From assembly GCA_902783235.1 (NCBI GenBank), contig CACZQG010000104.1, positions 1-26,954 on the forward strand: a stretch of 26,954 nt of DNA. Direction: 5' to 3'. Origin of the DNA: an uncultured Ruminococcus sp. Lineage in GTDB: Bacteria; Bacillota; Clostridia; Oscillospirales; Ruminococcaceae. The translations under genes and the position numbers were made by a program. The notes beneath the pieces were generated by a model. The model did not search any database and was not told the origin of the DNA. It worked only from the letters and a program-made list of their open reading frames with translations. Below, piece by piece: positions 15,669 through 24,958 of this stretch. Numbering within the stretch: the first letter of the stretch is position 1; every line of letters begins with the position of its first letter.

Positions 15669-17084
15669 TCACTCCTCTGTATCCGACAGGAATTTCATTA
15701 TTGCATTTTCATTATTATAGTGCTGCTCCAGCAATTCATCATCCACACGGTCAAGCTCCGACCTGGGAAGCAGTGACAGCAGCTCCCAGCCCAAGTCAAG
15801 AGTTTCATCAAGCTGTCTGTCTTCGTCAAAGCCCTGGCATATAAAGTGCTTTTCAAACTGCTCACCGAATACGATATACTGTCTGTCTATCTCTGAAAGC
15901 TCTTCCTCACCGATTACGGAAGCCAGTGAACGGGCATCCTGGACCTTTGCATACGCCGCAAACAGCTGGTTTGCGACTGCTGAGTGATCGGCTCTTGTAA
16001 AGCCTTCGCCTATGCCGTCCTTCATAAGACGGGACAATGAAGGCAATACTGATACGGGAGGATAAACACCTGTCTGATCCAGACCTCTGTCCAGAACTAT
16101 CTGACCCTCGGTAATGTAGCCTGTCAGGTCGGGGATAGGATGAGTAATATCATCATTTGGCATTGTAAGTATGGGTATTTGTGTAACACTTCCGGTGGAG
16201 CCTTCTGCAATACCTGCTCTCTCATAGAGTGATGCCAGATCGGAATACAAATATCCGGGATAGCCCTTTCTGCCGGGGATCTCACCCTTGGAGGAGGAAA
16301 ATTCACGGAGTGCTTCGCAGTAGGATGTGATATCCGTGAGTATTACAAGAATGTGCATATTCTTTTCAAAGGCGAGATATTCCGCCGCTGTCAGGGCACA
16401 TCTCGGAGTTAGTATACGTTCAATGATAGGGTCATTGGACATATTCATAAACATGACTACCTTCTGCCTTACGCCGCTTTCATCAAAGGAACGCTTGAAG
16501 TAATCCGCAACGTCATTTTTTACACCCATTGCGCCAAATACTATAGCAAACTCCTGATTATTCTTGTCGGCTATCTGTGCCTGTCTGACTATCTGTACGG
16601 CAAGCTTGTTATGTGAAAGACCCGAGCCTGAGAATACAGGGAGCTTCTGTCCACGGATAAGAGTCATAAGACAGTCGATAGAGGATATACCTGTTCTGAT
16701 GTAGTTTTCGGGATAAATTCTGGATACGGGATTCAGAGGCTTGCCGTTTATATCTGCGAATTTTTCCGGATAAACGTCACCCAGACCGTCAATAGGCTTG
16801 CCGGAACCGTTGAATACTCTTCCCAGTATCTCTTCAGAAAGAGGTATTTCCATAGGCTTGCCTGAAAACCGTGTCTTAGTGTTTTGAAGGGACAGTCCCT
16901 TTGTGCCGTCAAAAACCTGTAATACCGCCTTGTCTCCAGAGATCTCCACAACTCGTGCAGGGCGTTCACTGCCGTCCGACAGCTTTATAAGAGCGACTTC
17001 ATCATAGCTTACGTCCTTGACATGGTCTATGGCAACAAGAGGACCATTGATCTCACTAAGTCCCTTATACTGCAAAAAACTCAT
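15669..17084 (-). CDS. atpB: V/A-type ATPase subunit B (regulatory, non-catalytic)
   Basis: This protein pairs with subunit A in the hexameric head but does not hydrolyse ATP. The P-loop position is replaced by [12 protein letters not shown], as in all B subunits. Other marks are [17 protein letters not shown] and [41 protein letters not shown] (split here by function: ADP-side loop, then the nucleotide-binding face). The frame opens to 17114, but the ATG at 17084 has AAAGGAG 7 bases upstream. It gives the usual N-terminus and shares an ATGA overlap with the subunit A stop. The chosen protein has 471 residues. Confidence 0.96.
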   Translation of the reverse strand: MSFLQYKGLSEINGPLVAIDHVKDVSYDEVALIKLSDGSERPARVVEISGDKAVLQVFDGTKGLSLQNTKTRFSGKPMEIPLSEEILGRVFNGSGKPIDGLGDVYPEKFADINGKPLNPVSRIYPENYIRTGISSIDCLMTLIRGQKLPVFSGSGLSHNKLAVQIVRQAQIADKNNQEFAIVFGAMGVKNDVADYFKRSFDESGVRQKVVMFMNMSNDPIIERILTPRCALTAAEYLAFEKNMHILVILTDITSYCEALREFSSSKGEIPGRKGYPGYLYSDLASLYERAGIAEGSTGSVTQIPILTMPNDDITHPIPDLTGYITEGQIVLDRGLDQTGVYPPVSVLPSLSRLMKDGIGEGFTRADHSAVANQLFAAYAKVQDARSLASVIGEEELSEIDRQYIVFGEQFEKHFICQGFDEDRQLDETLDLGWELLSLLPRSELDRVDDELLEQHYNNENAIMKFLSDTEE

Positions 17085-18856
17085 ACGCCGCTCCTTTCTG
17101 CTGCCTTTTTGCATATCTCATCAAATGCAGCATTTATATCTCCCTTTAATGTATTGAACATTTCTGGCTTGTCATTGGGTATTTCATATTTCATTTTGAT
17201 AAGACGCTCAAACATTCCGGTATCTCTTATCTCAGACATGGTGACACCCTTGTTCAAAGCATCATCTGCTCTCTTGTAAAGGGTGAGTATAGCGTCCATC
17301 ATGTCCTTCTGCTTGGACAGAGGAACAAATGTATCATCCTTGTGGAATGCATTCTGCTGCAGAAATCCTACACGGACTACTCTTGCCATATCTATGACCA
17401 GCTTCTGACTGTCGGGAAGAACGTCTGAGCCTATAAGCTTTACGATCTCCATAAGCTTGTTTTCTTCTATGAGTATATTGGATATTTCCTGACGCATGGG
17501 AAGGAAATCCTCACCGGCATTCCTATTGTAATAATCCGAAAGATCCCCTACATACTCACTGTAGCTGGCAGTCCAGCTTATAGCCGGGTAGTGACGGGCA
17601 TATGCCAGAGATTTGTCCAGTGCCCAGAAGCATCGTACAAAACGCTTGGTGTTCTGAGTTACCGGCTCTGAAAAGTCAGCACCCTGGGGGGATACGGCAC
17701 CGATTATGGATACCGAGCCTTCCTTGCCGTTGAGAGTTTTCATGTAGCCCGCACGTTCATAGAATTCTGAAAGTCTTGAAGGGAGATAAGCAGGGAAGCC
17801 CTCCTCAGCAGGCATTTCCTCCAATCGTCCGGAGATCTCTCTCAATGCCTCTGCCCAACGGGAGGTGGAATCTGCCATTATAGCTATATGATAACCCATA
17901 TCTCTGTAGTATTCCGCAAGAGTTATACCTGTATAGATAGAAGCCTCACGGGCTGCTACAGGCATATTTGAGGTGTTGGCTATCAGCACTGTTCTGTCTG
18001 TAAGAGGACGCTGGGTCTTGGGGTCAATAAGCTGTGAGAATTCCTCCAGTACCTGTGTCATTTCATTGCCGCGCTCACCGCAGCCGATGTATACGATTAT
18101 ATCCGCATCACACCATTTTGCCAGCTGATGCTGGGTCATGGTCTTGCCTGTGCCAAAGCCTCCCGGGATAGCTGCTGTGCCGCCCTTTGCTATGGGAAGT
18201 ACAGTATCGATTATACGCTGACCTGTGATAAGGGGCATTGAGATAGGCATACGCTCAACTACAGGTCTGGGTGTTCTGATGGGCCATTTCTGACATAGGG
18301 TAAGCTCGTGGGTCTCACCTCTGCTGTCCTCTATTTTACATACTGTATCGTTTACCTTGTATTTGCCATCCGGAGCTGTCCAGGTCACCTTGCCTTCAAG
18401 GAGCGGTGACAGCATACAATAATGGGTTATTATCGGTGTTTCGGGGCAGGAAGCATATATGCTGCCGCCTGTCAGCTCATCTCCCACCTTAACCTTCAAT
18501 GTAACATCATACTGCTTTTGAACATCAATGGGATTTGCTTCAATACCGTCATCAATATATCTTCCCGATATTTCCTTTATATCTCTCAGAGGTCTTTGTA
18601 TACCGTCAAATATATTGGATATTATGCCGGGACCTAAAGTTACGCTCATGGGAGCACCTGTACCCACCACAGGCTCACCCGGTCTCAGTCCCGATGTGGA
18701 CTCGTAAACCTGAATGGTAGTCTCTGATGAATCGGCGCTTATAACCTCACCGATAAGCTTTTTGTTTCCCACGAACACCATTTCCAGCATAGAGAAATCC
18801 CTGGTATTTTTCAGCTTTACAACGGGACCGTTTATAGAATATATCTTGTTATCCAT
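17081..18856 (-). CDS. atpA: V/A-type ATPase catalytic subunit A
   Basis: This 591-residue subunit hydrolyses or makes ATP. The P-loop is GGFGTGKT (about 231-238). The catalytic segment is GCGERGNEM and the Walker B region is [39 protein letters not shown]. The roughly 90-residue non-homologous insertion that separates V/A-type A subunits from F-type beta (around 110-200) is present. The ATG at 18856 has GGAGG 9 bases upstream and overlaps the subunit E gene by 8 bases. The gene ends in an ATGA overlap with atpB, which may help keep A:B stoichiometry equal. It corresponds to NtpA. Confidence 0.97.
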   Translation of the reverse strand: MDNKIYSINGPVVKLKNTRDFSMLEMVFVGNKKLIGEVISADSSETTIQVYESTSGLRPGEPVVGTGAPMSVTLGPGIISNIFDGIQRPLRDIKEISGRYIDDGIEANPIDVQKQYDVTLKVKVGDELTGGSIYASCPETPIITHYCMLSPLLEGKVTWTAPDGKYKVNDTVCKIEDSRGETHELTLCQKWPIRTPRPVVERMPISMPLITGQRIIDTVLPIAKGGTAAIPGGFGTGKTMTQHQLAKWCDADIIVYIGCGERGNEMTQVLEEFSQLIDPKTQRPLTDRTVLIANTSNMPVAAREASIYTGITLAEYYRDMGYHIAIMADSTSRWAEALREISGRLEEMPAEEGFPAYLPSRLSEFYERAGYMKTLNGKEGSVSIIGAVSPQGADFSEPVTQNTKRFVRCFWALDKSLAYARHYPAISWTASYSEYVGDLSDYYNRNAGEDFLPMRQEISNILIEENKLMEIVKLIGSDVLPDSQKLVIDMARVVRVGFLQQNAFHKDDTFVPLSKQKDMMDAILTLYKRADDALNKGVTMSEIRDTGMFERLIKMKYEIPNDKPEMFNTLKGDINAAFDEICKKAAERSGV

Positions 18857-19445
18857 TTACAGCTTCCTCCCGTTCAAAACTAAATCTTGATGAAAACAGT
18901 GATGATTGCTCTTCCATCATACTGTCAAAGGTCTTGTCTATCATAACATCACTGTTTTTATATGCAATGGAAAGACCGCCCAGAAGTATACTGCTGTCTT
19001 TTTCCGCTTCAACACCGAACTGCTTTTTGATCTCCGGAGCGTATTTCATGTCTCTGTCTGAAAGCATTACCACTGCCTCCTTCAGATCCTCGCCCTTGAG
19101 CATATCCAGCAGGCAGGAGGGATACTCACTTGTTTCCATAAAGCTCAGCAGCCGTTTTCTTACATTTTCCATAACACTTTCTTTCAGCTCCTGGCGTGTG
19201 AGCAGATGCTCACGCCGCAGCTTTTGCTCTTCAAGTGCCTGTTCTCTCCTGTATTTTGCATTTATGGCATTTTCAGCTTTATTGATCTTTTCATAGGCTT
19301 CACGATCAGCGTTTTCCTTTGCAGCCTTTATAGCCTCGGCATATTCTTCCTCGGCTGCATTTTTCATCTGTTCTGACTGCTTTACAATATCGGCTTCTAC
19401 CGACTTTGTAAAGCGTTGGAGCTTTTCCGCATTGTTTTCCGCCAT
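18849..19445 (-). CDS. atpE: V/A-type ATPase subunit E (peripheral stalk)
   Basis: This 198-residue protein has a long charged N-terminal helix (residues 1-105, rich in A, E, K and R) followed by a compact C-terminal domain, the layout of subunit E. The helix pairs with the subunit G/H-type stalk protein encoded by the first gene of the operon, and together they form the peripheral stator. Sequence conservation is low, as is usual for stalk subunits, so the assignment leans on shape and on gene order between subunits F and A. The ATG at 19445 has AAGGAGG 7 bases upstream. Confidence 0.85.
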   Translation of the reverse strand: MAENNAEKLQRFTKSVEADIVKQSEQMKNAAEEEYAEAIKAAKENADREAYEKINKAENAINAKYRREQALEEQKLRREHLLTRQELKESVMENVRKRLLSFMETSEYPSCLLDMLKGEDLKEAVVMLSDRDMKYAPEIKKQFGVEAEKDSSILLGGLSIAYKNSDVMIDKTFDSMMEEQSSLFSSRFSFEREEAVNG

Positions 19446-19457
19446 TGCTGCGCCTCC

Positions 19458-19766
19458 TTACAGTTTGATTCCAACGGCATCACTTACATATCTGTTAAGG
19501 TTTTCACTTATATGAGATGTGCCGTGTCTGTCGGGTATCTCGACTATTAGGGGGGATCTGTATTTCAGCTTTATATCGTAAACCAGCTCATCACACAGCT
19601 TTACCAGCTTTTCTGTCATAAGTATGACGGCGGTCTCCTTGTCGGCTATTGCCTTTTCAAGCTCCTGTCTTACTTCATCAGGCTCATGTACAACACAGCC
19701 CTCTATCCCTGCAAGCCGCATACCCATATGGGTATCAATATTGTCACTTATAAGATAGAATCTCAT
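19458..19766 (-). CDS. atpF: V/A-type ATPase subunit F
   Basis: This 102-residue protein fits subunit F (NtpG in E. hirae). It is a small Rossmann-like protein bound to the central stalk subunit D that can influence ATP hydrolysis. Visible features are the N-terminal strand RFYLISDN, GMRLAGIEGCVV, the strand AVILMTEKL and the closing LIVEIPDRHGT. Length is typical. The ATG at 19766 has GGAG 7 bases upstream, and the gene lies between the proteolipid and subunit E genes. Confidence 0.9.
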   Translation of the reverse strand: MRFYLISDNIDTHMGMRLAGIEGCVVHEPDEVRQELEKAIADKETAVILMTEKLVKLCDELVYDIKLKYRSPLIVEIPDRHGTSHISENLNRYVSDAVGIKL

Positions 19767-19779
19767 TTTTTTCTCCGTA

Positions 19780-20217
19780 TCAAAGTCTGCTGAGTATCAT
19801 GAAGGAGATAAGGAAGCCGTAAAGTGCAACACCTTCACCCAGAGCCACAAAGATAAGTGCCTTGGAAAATGCCTTTGGATCCTCAGCTACCGCACCGATA
19901 GCCGCAGGAGCAGCTGAACCAACGGCGATACCGCATCCTATGGAACCCAGACCAACTGAAAGGCCTGCTGCGATATAACCAAGACCTGCATCGCTTATTG
20001 CCTTGGCTGTTTCTGCTGCATCACCGGCAGCACTTACAAATCCTCCGATAGGAAGGATCACAGCCAGGGCAAGCATTGAAAAGAAGGAGCAGATGTTTAC
20101 GGCAAATGCTTTCTTTGCAGCACCGGGCTTATTTTTTCTTCTGAGAACGTATACCATTGGCAGTATCAGCATTGCTACTGCAAACAGAGGGATAAGCATA
20201 ATTTCAATAATATTCAT
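19780..20217 (-). CDS. atpK: V/A-type ATPase proteolipid subunit K (c ring)
   Basis: This protein forms the ion-carrying membrane ring. The C-terminal hairpin is a standard ATP-synthase c domain: GLSVGLGSIGCGIAVGSAAP, a polar loop EDPKAF, then FVALGEGVALYGFLISFMIL with the ion-binding glutamate E128. The N-terminal half has two hydrophobic segments split by a basic loop (RRKNKPGAAKK) and no carboxylate. It does not look like a second c-type hairpin, unlike E. hirae NtpK. The open frame reaches 20229 without a ribosome-binding site. GGAG lies 6 bases before the ATG at 20217, giving 145 residues. Polar side chains that help bind sodium next to the glutamate (ES/T or ETY) are replaced by G and V, which favours protons (inference). 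Confidence 0.9.
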   Translation of the reverse strand: MNIIEIMLIPLFAVAMLILPMVYVLRRKNKPGAAKKAFAVNICSFFSMLALAVILPIGGFVSAAGDAAETAKAISDAGLGYIAAGLSVGLGSIGCGIAVGSAAPAAIGAVAEDPKAFSKALIFVALGEGVALYGFLISFMILSRL

Positions 20218-20255
20218 GACAAACTCCATTTCTGCCGTATATCACGGCTTTGTAA

Positions 20256-22196
20256 TTATTCAATATTCGTATCATAGCTGATTGCTACAGGCTCAAAGGC
20301 TTCACCGTCACCGTCATAGAAACGTGAGAATACCTCATAAAACTCGAGCCTGAGCACCTGTATTCCGACTATAAGTCCTTCCATTCCCATTACGAACAGA
20401 TTGCCTATTATAATAACTATGGGCGATGCACCTGCTGCAGCATTTTCGGACAGCAGCATTACGACCGACATCATTCCGGCGTGGGAAAAGATAAAACCGC
20501 CTATTCTTACAAATGAGAGGGTATTGGTAGCATATCCCAGAAGGAATTCAAATACCTCAAAGAAGTTGGTGGCTATATAATCTCCTATGCCGCCTTCCAG
20601 CTTGTATTTTTTGCCGGATATAAGACAGCCGAGGGGCTCACGGAAGTACATGAGCACTACGGGCAGAACTATAAGTCCCAGTACGTAGGGCAGGGTGAAC
20701 AGATTTGTGTCAGCCAGCATCATAAGACCCAGACCGGCCAGAAGTGAGCAGAACAGCACAAGTCCGCATATTCCGTTGCAGCCGAAGACCGCTTCGGTCA
20801 GATTTTTATGTCTGAAGGATTCAAATATGTTTATGATAATGGAAACTATGATTATGACCACACCGATGCATATAGCACCCATCAGTATTGGCATGGTGCT
20901 TTCCTGTTTCATTACCTCAATAGGCTTGTGCGCAAGTCCTATCCATTTGTACACCGGATCCAGCAGCTCTTCAAATCCGAACACTGATCCGTACATAAGT
21001 CCGAAGAAGGCGCTGGAAATACCAACTCGTCCCAGTATACCTCCCAGCTTATTGCCGGTTTTTTTCTGAATGATAAATCCTATAATGGATACCACCAGTC
21101 CCTGTCCCAGGTCGCCGAACATTATGCCGAACATAAGGGTATAGGTTATTGCTACCAGAGTGGTGGGATTGAATCCTCCGTAGGAGGGAAGACCGTACAT
21201 TTCAACAAACATGGAGAAGGGTCTTTCAAATCTGTTATTGCGAAGCTTTATAGGTACCTTCTGATCCCGTGTGTTTTCAGCAGGCTTGTCCACCACATCC
21301 ACTGTTCCGAGAGTATCGGTAATTGCGGTAAACCGATCCATTTCCCTTTTGGGAACATATCCTGTCAGAACAAACTTATCCTTATAAATAAGTGCATATT
21401 TCCTCAGCTCGTATATATCATACTGATATTTGATACGACAGAACCAGCCGCTGAGGTCATCCTTTACACTTTCAATATAGTCTTCCCTTGTCTTCTGCTT
21501 TTCAGCGATCTCCCTGTTCAGATCGGAAACAAGCTTTTCAAGTCTTTCCGTTTCCTTTTCGGGAGTGCTGCGGAGAAAGTCGGGCAGCCATATTCTCTCA
21601 AAGTAGAGGCTCTTGAATATCCTGTCAGCCTCTTCCATTTTATCCTTGGGGGCAAAATAAAAGCCCCATTTGTAAGCTCCGTCATCGTCGTAGCTTACGA
21701 ATATAAGTTCCTTGTCACTGTAGTAGGAAAGCTTGACAGCACTCTCGTTGGGCAGCCGTCCAAAGCGAAGCTTTATATGATTACAGTTGAACAGTCCCTC
21801 AACGTCGATGTTCATACCCTTCAGGTGCGACAGCTGCATAAGTGCCTGTTCATATTCCTCTTTTTTATCCTGAAGTGTAGTTATTTCCTTATTGTCCTGC
21901 AAAAGTCTTTGCTCAGCAGCTTCAAAGTCCTGCCGGAGCTTCAATTCATCCAGGTATCTGGGATCATGAGGATCCCTTCCGCTGAATTCGATCATAGACC
22001 CGGTATCAACAGCTATGATGCGCTTCAAAAGCTCTTTATAAGGATTTTCCCCCTCCGGTCTGCGTACTCCCTCACGCTCATCGGAAGGAGGATCACATAT
22101 GTGGAAGCAGCCGCTTTCAACACATTTTTCCAGCGTCCTGTCCAGCTCGTGAGCCATACCTGCCAGACTCACATATTCCATTTTTTCTATTGACAT
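20256..22196 (-). CDS. atpI: V/A-type ATPase subunit I (membrane stator, a-subunit homologue)
   Basis: This 646-residue protein links the peripheral stalks to the c ring and provides the ion half-channels. The first 340 or so residues are soluble and rich in coiled coil (around 90-130 and 215-245). The C-terminal half holds about seven or eight membrane helices. Diagnostic segments are PTTLVAITYTLMFGIMFGDLGQGLV and the late helices TLSFVRIGGFIFSHAGM, whose arginine corresponds to the essential channel arginine. The ATG at 22196 has GAGGAGG 8 bases upstream. It corresponds to NtpI. Confidence 0.95.
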   Translation of the reverse strand: MSIEKMEYVSLAGMAHELDRTLEKCVESGCFHICDPPSDEREGVRRPEGENPYKELLKRIIAVDTGSMIEFSGRDPHDPRYLDELKLRQDFEAAEQRLLQDNKEITTLQDKKEEYEQALMQLSHLKGMNIDVEGLFNCNHIKLRFGRLPNESAVKLSYYSDKELIFVSYDDDGAYKWGFYFAPKDKMEEADRIFKSLYFERIWLPDFLRSTPEKETERLEKLVSDLNREIAEKQKTREDYIESVKDDLSGWFCRIKYQYDIYELRKYALIYKDKFVLTGYVPKREMDRFTAITDTLGTVDVVDKPAENTRDQKVPIKLRNNRFERPFSMFVEMYGLPSYGGFNPTTLVAITYTLMFGIMFGDLGQGLVVSIIGFIIQKKTGNKLGGILGRVGISSAFFGLMYGSVFGFEELLDPVYKWIGLAHKPIEVMKQESTMPILMGAICIGVVIIIVSIIINIFESFRHKNLTEAVFGCNGICGLVLFCSLLAGLGLMMLADTNLFTLPYVLGLIVLPVVLMYFREPLGCLISGKKYKLEGGIGDYIATNFFEVFEFLLGYATNTLSFVRIGGFIFSHAGMMSVVMLLSENAAAGASPIVIIIGNLFVMGMEGLIVGIQVLRLEFYEVFSRFYDGDGEAFEPVAISYDTNIE

Positions 22197-22213
22197 CGAA
22201 CCACCTCCTCAGA

Positions 22214-23263
22214 TCATGATATTACCAATAATTCCTGCATATACGGTATGCTTTTTTCATATCGTATGCATTCGATTATGGTTACGATGTTGTTTACTTC
22301 TACTTCACAAAGGTGCATAAAGGCATACAGACTCACAGCGGCACTGTCTGAAAAGCGCAGTGCTCTTTTAGCCATACGGCATTGCAGACGATACAGCTCA
22401 GCCTCAAATCTGGAGCTTTCCATTCCTTCATAAAGTCCGTCCATCTGCCGTCCGTAGACGGTAGTTTTAAGTGTGCGGATATACTCATCGGTATCCGCCG
22501 ATTCAAACAGATCTGCCTGCTTTTTACGGCTGATGCGCCCATAGAAGGGGAGACTGTGCTTTTTTATCCTTTCACCGTCCCACCCAAAGTATTTTTTCAT
22601 ACGATAGGCATTGATGATATTGATTATATCCGTCTGGACATTAATAAGCCTTATAAGCTCATCTCTTCCGCTTCCACGGAATTGCTCCCTGGCGGTGTTG
22701 TTCAGCCAGCTCATGTAATAGCTTCTTAAAGCTACCTCGCATACAGTATACGGCACTATACCGTTTTTGTCTGTTTCTATTCCGCTGAGTATGCTGTAAT
22801 AGGGGGTATTTCTCACCACCCCCAGCATTTCCCTGAAGGATTTTGCCTTTGCCAGCTCAATAAGGTCAAAGGTCGCCTTCTTAACAAAAAAGGCGGGGAG
22901 CGTTTCGATGTAAACGTCCTCCTTTTCGTTATTGAGATAAAGTATAGCCTTGAGCAGTTCTCTTATCTCAGTCCTTATGAGCAGAAAATTGTAGAATGGC
23001 TCGCCGCTGAGCTGCTGGAAATCACACAGCTTTTCATACCTGTCGTAAAATGCCTTCTGAAGCAGGGATTCAAGATGGCCACGGTGTATAGAGGACGTAT
23101 CTATGCCGTTAAAAGCATCCCCATAGTAGGTGCTGCGCTTTAGATACTCGGCAGCCTCGGCAACACGCTTTCTGGTACACAGCTCGTTGTAGTCCTTCTC
23201 CATAAGGCGTTTGCCGTATACAGCCCTCACCCTGGTGACTGTTGCATTTTTTGAAGCATTCAT
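22214..23263 (-). CDS. atpC: V/A-type ATPase subunit C (AC39/d homologue)
   Basis: This 349-residue helical protein caps the c ring and couples it to the central stalk. The repeated helical layout, the N-terminal VRAVYGKRLMEKDYNEL, the internal DIINIINAYRMKKYFG and the late EVNNIVTIIECIRYEKS match the AC39 family. IINIINAYR and NNIVTIIECIRY are the internal repeat units typical of this subunit. The ATG at 23263 lies in an ATGA overlap with the first gene. Subunit C is second here, ahead of I and K, unlike the F-I-K-E-C-G-A-B-D order of E. hirae. Confidence 0.92.
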   Translation of the reverse strand: MNASKNATVTRVRAVYGKRLMEKDYNELCTRKRVAEAAEYLKRSTYYGDAFNGIDTSSIHRGHLESLLQKAFYDRYEKLCDFQQLSGEPFYNFLLIRTEIRELLKAILYLNNEKEDVYIETLPAFFVKKATFDLIELAKAKSFREMLGVVRNTPYYSILSGIETDKNGIVPYTVCEVALRSYYMSWLNNTAREQFRGSGRDELIRLINVQTDIINIINAYRMKKYFGWDGERIKKHSLPFYGRISRKKQADLFESADTDEYIRTLKTTVYGRQMDGLYEGMESSRFEAELYRLQCRMAKRALRFSDSAAVSLYAFMHLCEVEVNNIVTIIECIRYEKSIPYMQELLVIS

Positions 23264-23577
23264 TTTTTCACACCTGTTATCTCGGAGAATATTGTGTCTT
23301 CGATCATGACATGGCTGCTGTCATATCTCTTTTTCATATCCTCCGTCATTTTTTTGTAGTGCTCTGAAAGGTCAAGGATCTGCTTCCGGCTTTCATCCCT
23401 GCGGTCTGCTTCCATCCGAGCTATGCGCTTTTGGGTATTTTCTTCAATATCCTGCCTTATGACCCGGCATTCCTTTTCGGCTCTCTGATGGATAAGATGT
23501 GCCTCTCGTTTAGCTTCATCCAGCTTTTCCTGAGCATTTCTGTCTATCGCTAAGATCTTATCGATAACATTTTCCAA
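23260..23577 (-). CDS. V/A-type ATPase peripheral stalk subunit (G/H, NtpF-like)
   Basis: This 105-residue protein is almost entirely one charged amphipathic helix (KLDEAKREAHLIHQRAEKEC and on), as expected for the stalk partner of subunit E. Sequence conservation is weak in this family; the assignment rests on length, coiled-coil character and position as first gene of the operon. Translation very likely starts at TTG (23577), since GGGGAG lies 6 bases upstream and no in-frame ATG follows until the middle of the helix. The TTG start may lower its output relative to the other subunits. Confidence 0.8.
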   Translation of the reverse strand: MENVIDKILAIDRNAQEKLDEAKREAHLIHQRAEKECRVIRQDIEENTQKRIARMEADRRDESRKQILDLSEHYKKMTEDMKKRYDSSHVMIEDTIFSEITGVKK

Positions 23578-23613
23578 ATATATCTCCCCTTTCGGTAAAA
23601 GCTTCCATTTAAT

Positions 23614-23642
23614 ATTTTAACCCAAAACGAAAAAAAAATCAA
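23614..23642 (-). promoter_or_regulatory. promoter of the V-type ATPase operon
   Basis: On the minus strand, TTGATT (23637-23642) is followed by a 17-base spacer containing a T-run and TAAAAT (23614-23619). Transcription should start near 23607, about 30 bases before the TTG start of the first gene. Confidence 0.6.
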
Positions 23643-23860
23643 GTATTTTTTATAAAAAAAACATACTAAAAATTAAAATAATTTTTTTACTTTATTTACA
23701 TATGAGAAAAATGTAACATTATTATCAAAATGTTGCATGAATAAGGTAAAGGTGATTGACGAAAAACAAAATGAAATTCAAGAAATCAAGAGATAAGGAG
23801 AAATACAGAGAGAAAAAGAGCGTTTAAGGGATATAAATTAAAATTTCGGCAAAATAAGTA
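23643..23860. other. AT-rich divergent spacer between ATPase and ribosomal-protein operons
   Basis: These 218 bases are very AT-rich (23643-23700) and then purine-rich on the plus strand (23740-23827). Two tiny charged open frames (23737-23796 and 23771-23827) lack usable ribosome-binding sites and are not called. No other feature is recognised. Confidence 0.5.
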
Positions 23861-23889
23861 TTGACATTGCTTTGAAGCTGTGATATAAT
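23861..23889 (+). promoter_or_regulatory. consensus sigma-A promoter of rplM-rpsI
   Basis: TTGACA (23861-23866), a 17-base spacer and TATAAT (23884-23889), both boxes perfect. Transcription should start near 23896. Confidence 0.92.
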
Positions 23890-23895
23890 ATTCAG

Positions 23896-23980
23896 GTAAT
23901 GTCAGAGAGCCGCATACTTGCGAAGCGGCAAACCGTGTACAGAATGACCCGTCTGTACCGGCTCGGCGAAATAAAAAACA
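23896..23980 (+). promoter_or_regulatory. probable ribosomal protein L13 autoregulatory leader
   Basis: The rplM leader can fold in two ways. An outer stem pairs GAGCCG (23907-23912) with CGGCTC (23959-23964) and encloses a hairpin GTACAG (23937-23942) with CTGTAC (23953-23958). Alternatively GCCGC (23909-23913) pairs with GCGGC (23925-23929), which breaks the outer stem. Rfam describes an L13 leader in Firmicutes rplM-rpsI transcripts, and position and size fit it. I could not run a covariance search, so the family assignment is tentative. Confidence 0.55.
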
Positions 23981-23995
23981 ATGGAGGAAGAAATT

Positions 23996-24424
23996 ATGTC
24001 AACTTATATGCCCAAGCAGGCTGAAATAAGCCGCAAATGGTATGTACTGGACGCTGCCGGCAAGCCCCTGGGACGTGTGGCAGCACAGGCAGCTCACATT
24101 CTGAGAGGTAAGCATAAGCCTACTTATGCACCCCATGCAGACTGCGGAGATCATGTAATCATCATCAACTGCTCACAGGCAGTTCTCACAGGCAAGAAGC
24201 TCGAAAACAAGAAGTTCTACTGGCACACAGGCTGGATCGGCGGTCTTAAGTCCGTATCCTACAAGGAGCTCATGGAAACAAAGCCCGAAAAGGCTATGAT
24301 GATAGCTGTAAACGGTATGCTCCCCAATAACTCACAGGGAAGAACACAGTTGAAGCGTCTCAGAACTTACAGAGACGCAGCTCATAAGCACGAGGCTCAG
24401 AAGCCTGAAGCTTATGCATTATAA
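23996..24424 (+). CDS. rplM: 50S ribosomal protein L13
   Basis: This 142-residue protein is an early-assembly component of the large ribosomal subunit. Family marks are RKWYVLDAAGKPLGRVA, LRGKHKPTYAPHADCGDHVIIIN and the C-terminal HKHEAQKPE. An upstream ATG (23981) is in frame but lies in the ribosome-binding site itself. GGAGGA (23983-23988) is 7 bases before the ATG at 23996, which is chosen. It is co-transcribed with rpsI, the usual pair in bacteria, and is likely autoregulated through the leader. Confidence 0.97.
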   Translation: MSTYMPKQAEISRKWYVLDAAGKPLGRVAAQAAHILRGKHKPTYAPHADCGDHVIIINCSQAVLTGKKLENKKFYWHTGWIGGLKSVSYKELMETKPEKAMMIAVNGMLPNNSQGRTQLKRLRTYRDAAHKHEAQKPEAYAL

Positions 24425-24440
24425 TAAGGAGGCGGCATAA

Positions 24441-24842
24441 ATGTACGAATCAAAAAGCAAATACTACTACGGTACCGGCAGAAGAAAGCACTCCGTAGCA
24501 AGAGTAAGACTTTACCCCGGTTCGGGTAATATAACTATCAACGGCAGAAATATCGATGAATATTTCGGTCTTGAAACACTGAAGCTCATCGTTCGTCAGC
24601 CTCTGGAGCTTACAAGCACAACTGAAAAGTTTGATATCGTTTGTACAGTTGCAGGCGGCGGCGTAACAGGTCAGGCAGGTGCTATCAGACACGGTATTTC
24701 CAGAGCACTTCTCGTGTTTGATCAGGAGCTTCGTCCTGAACTTAAAAAGGCAGGATTCCTCACTCGTGACCCGAGAATGAAGGAAAGAAAGAAATACGGT
24801 CTCAAGGCTGCACGTCGTGCTCCTCAGTTCTCAAAGAGATAA
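24441..24842 (+). CDS. rpsI: 30S ribosomal protein S9
   Basis: This 133-residue protein is part of the 30S head, with its C-terminal tail reaching the P-site tRNA. Family marks are [38 protein letters not shown] and the terminal RAPQFSKR that contacts tRNA. AAGGAGG precedes the ATG, 13 bases after the rplM stop. The 3' end of rpsI is a known integration site for tyrosine-recombinase elements in Firmicutes, and a decayed recombinase tail lies just downstream. Confidence 0.97.
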   Translation: MYESKSKYYYGTGRRKHSVARVRLYPGSGNITINGRNIDEYFGLETLKLIVRQPLELTSTTEKFDIVCTVAGGGVTGQAGAIRHGISRALLVFDQELRPELKKAGFLTRDPRMKERKKYGLKAARRAPQFSKR

Positions 24843-24859
24843 ACACACACCTCAAAATT

Positions 24860-24915
24860 TGCGTATCTACGCACTTTGCGAGCGTTCCAAAGCTTTTAGG
24901 TCAACTATTGGTCAA
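24860..24915. other. short repeats downstream of rpsI resembling recombinase arm sites
   Basis: A 14-base palindrome TGCGTA-TC-TACGCA (24860-24873) is followed by two direct GGTCAA repeats (24899-24904 and 24910-24915), 11 bases apart, about one helical turn. Such repeats are common next to tyrosine-recombinase attachment sites. Interpretation as an att region is an inference. Confidence 0.35.
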
Positions 24916-24922
24916 GTCAATT

Positions 24923-24950
24923 ACCTCCCTGTTCACGCAGGGAGGTTTTT
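24923..24950 (+). terminator. intrinsic terminator of rplM-rpsI
   Basis: ACCTCCCTG (24923-24931) pairs with CAGGGAGGT (24938-24946) around TTCACG and is followed by a T-run (24946-24950). Confidence 0.9.
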
Positions 24951-24958
24951 ATTTGCCT

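Noticed and set aside
23737..23827. Two tiny Lys/Glu-rich open frames before rplM
   Set aside because: Each is under 20 codons in a purine-rich stretch, with no ribosome-binding site at a suitable distance and no promoter of their own that I can support.
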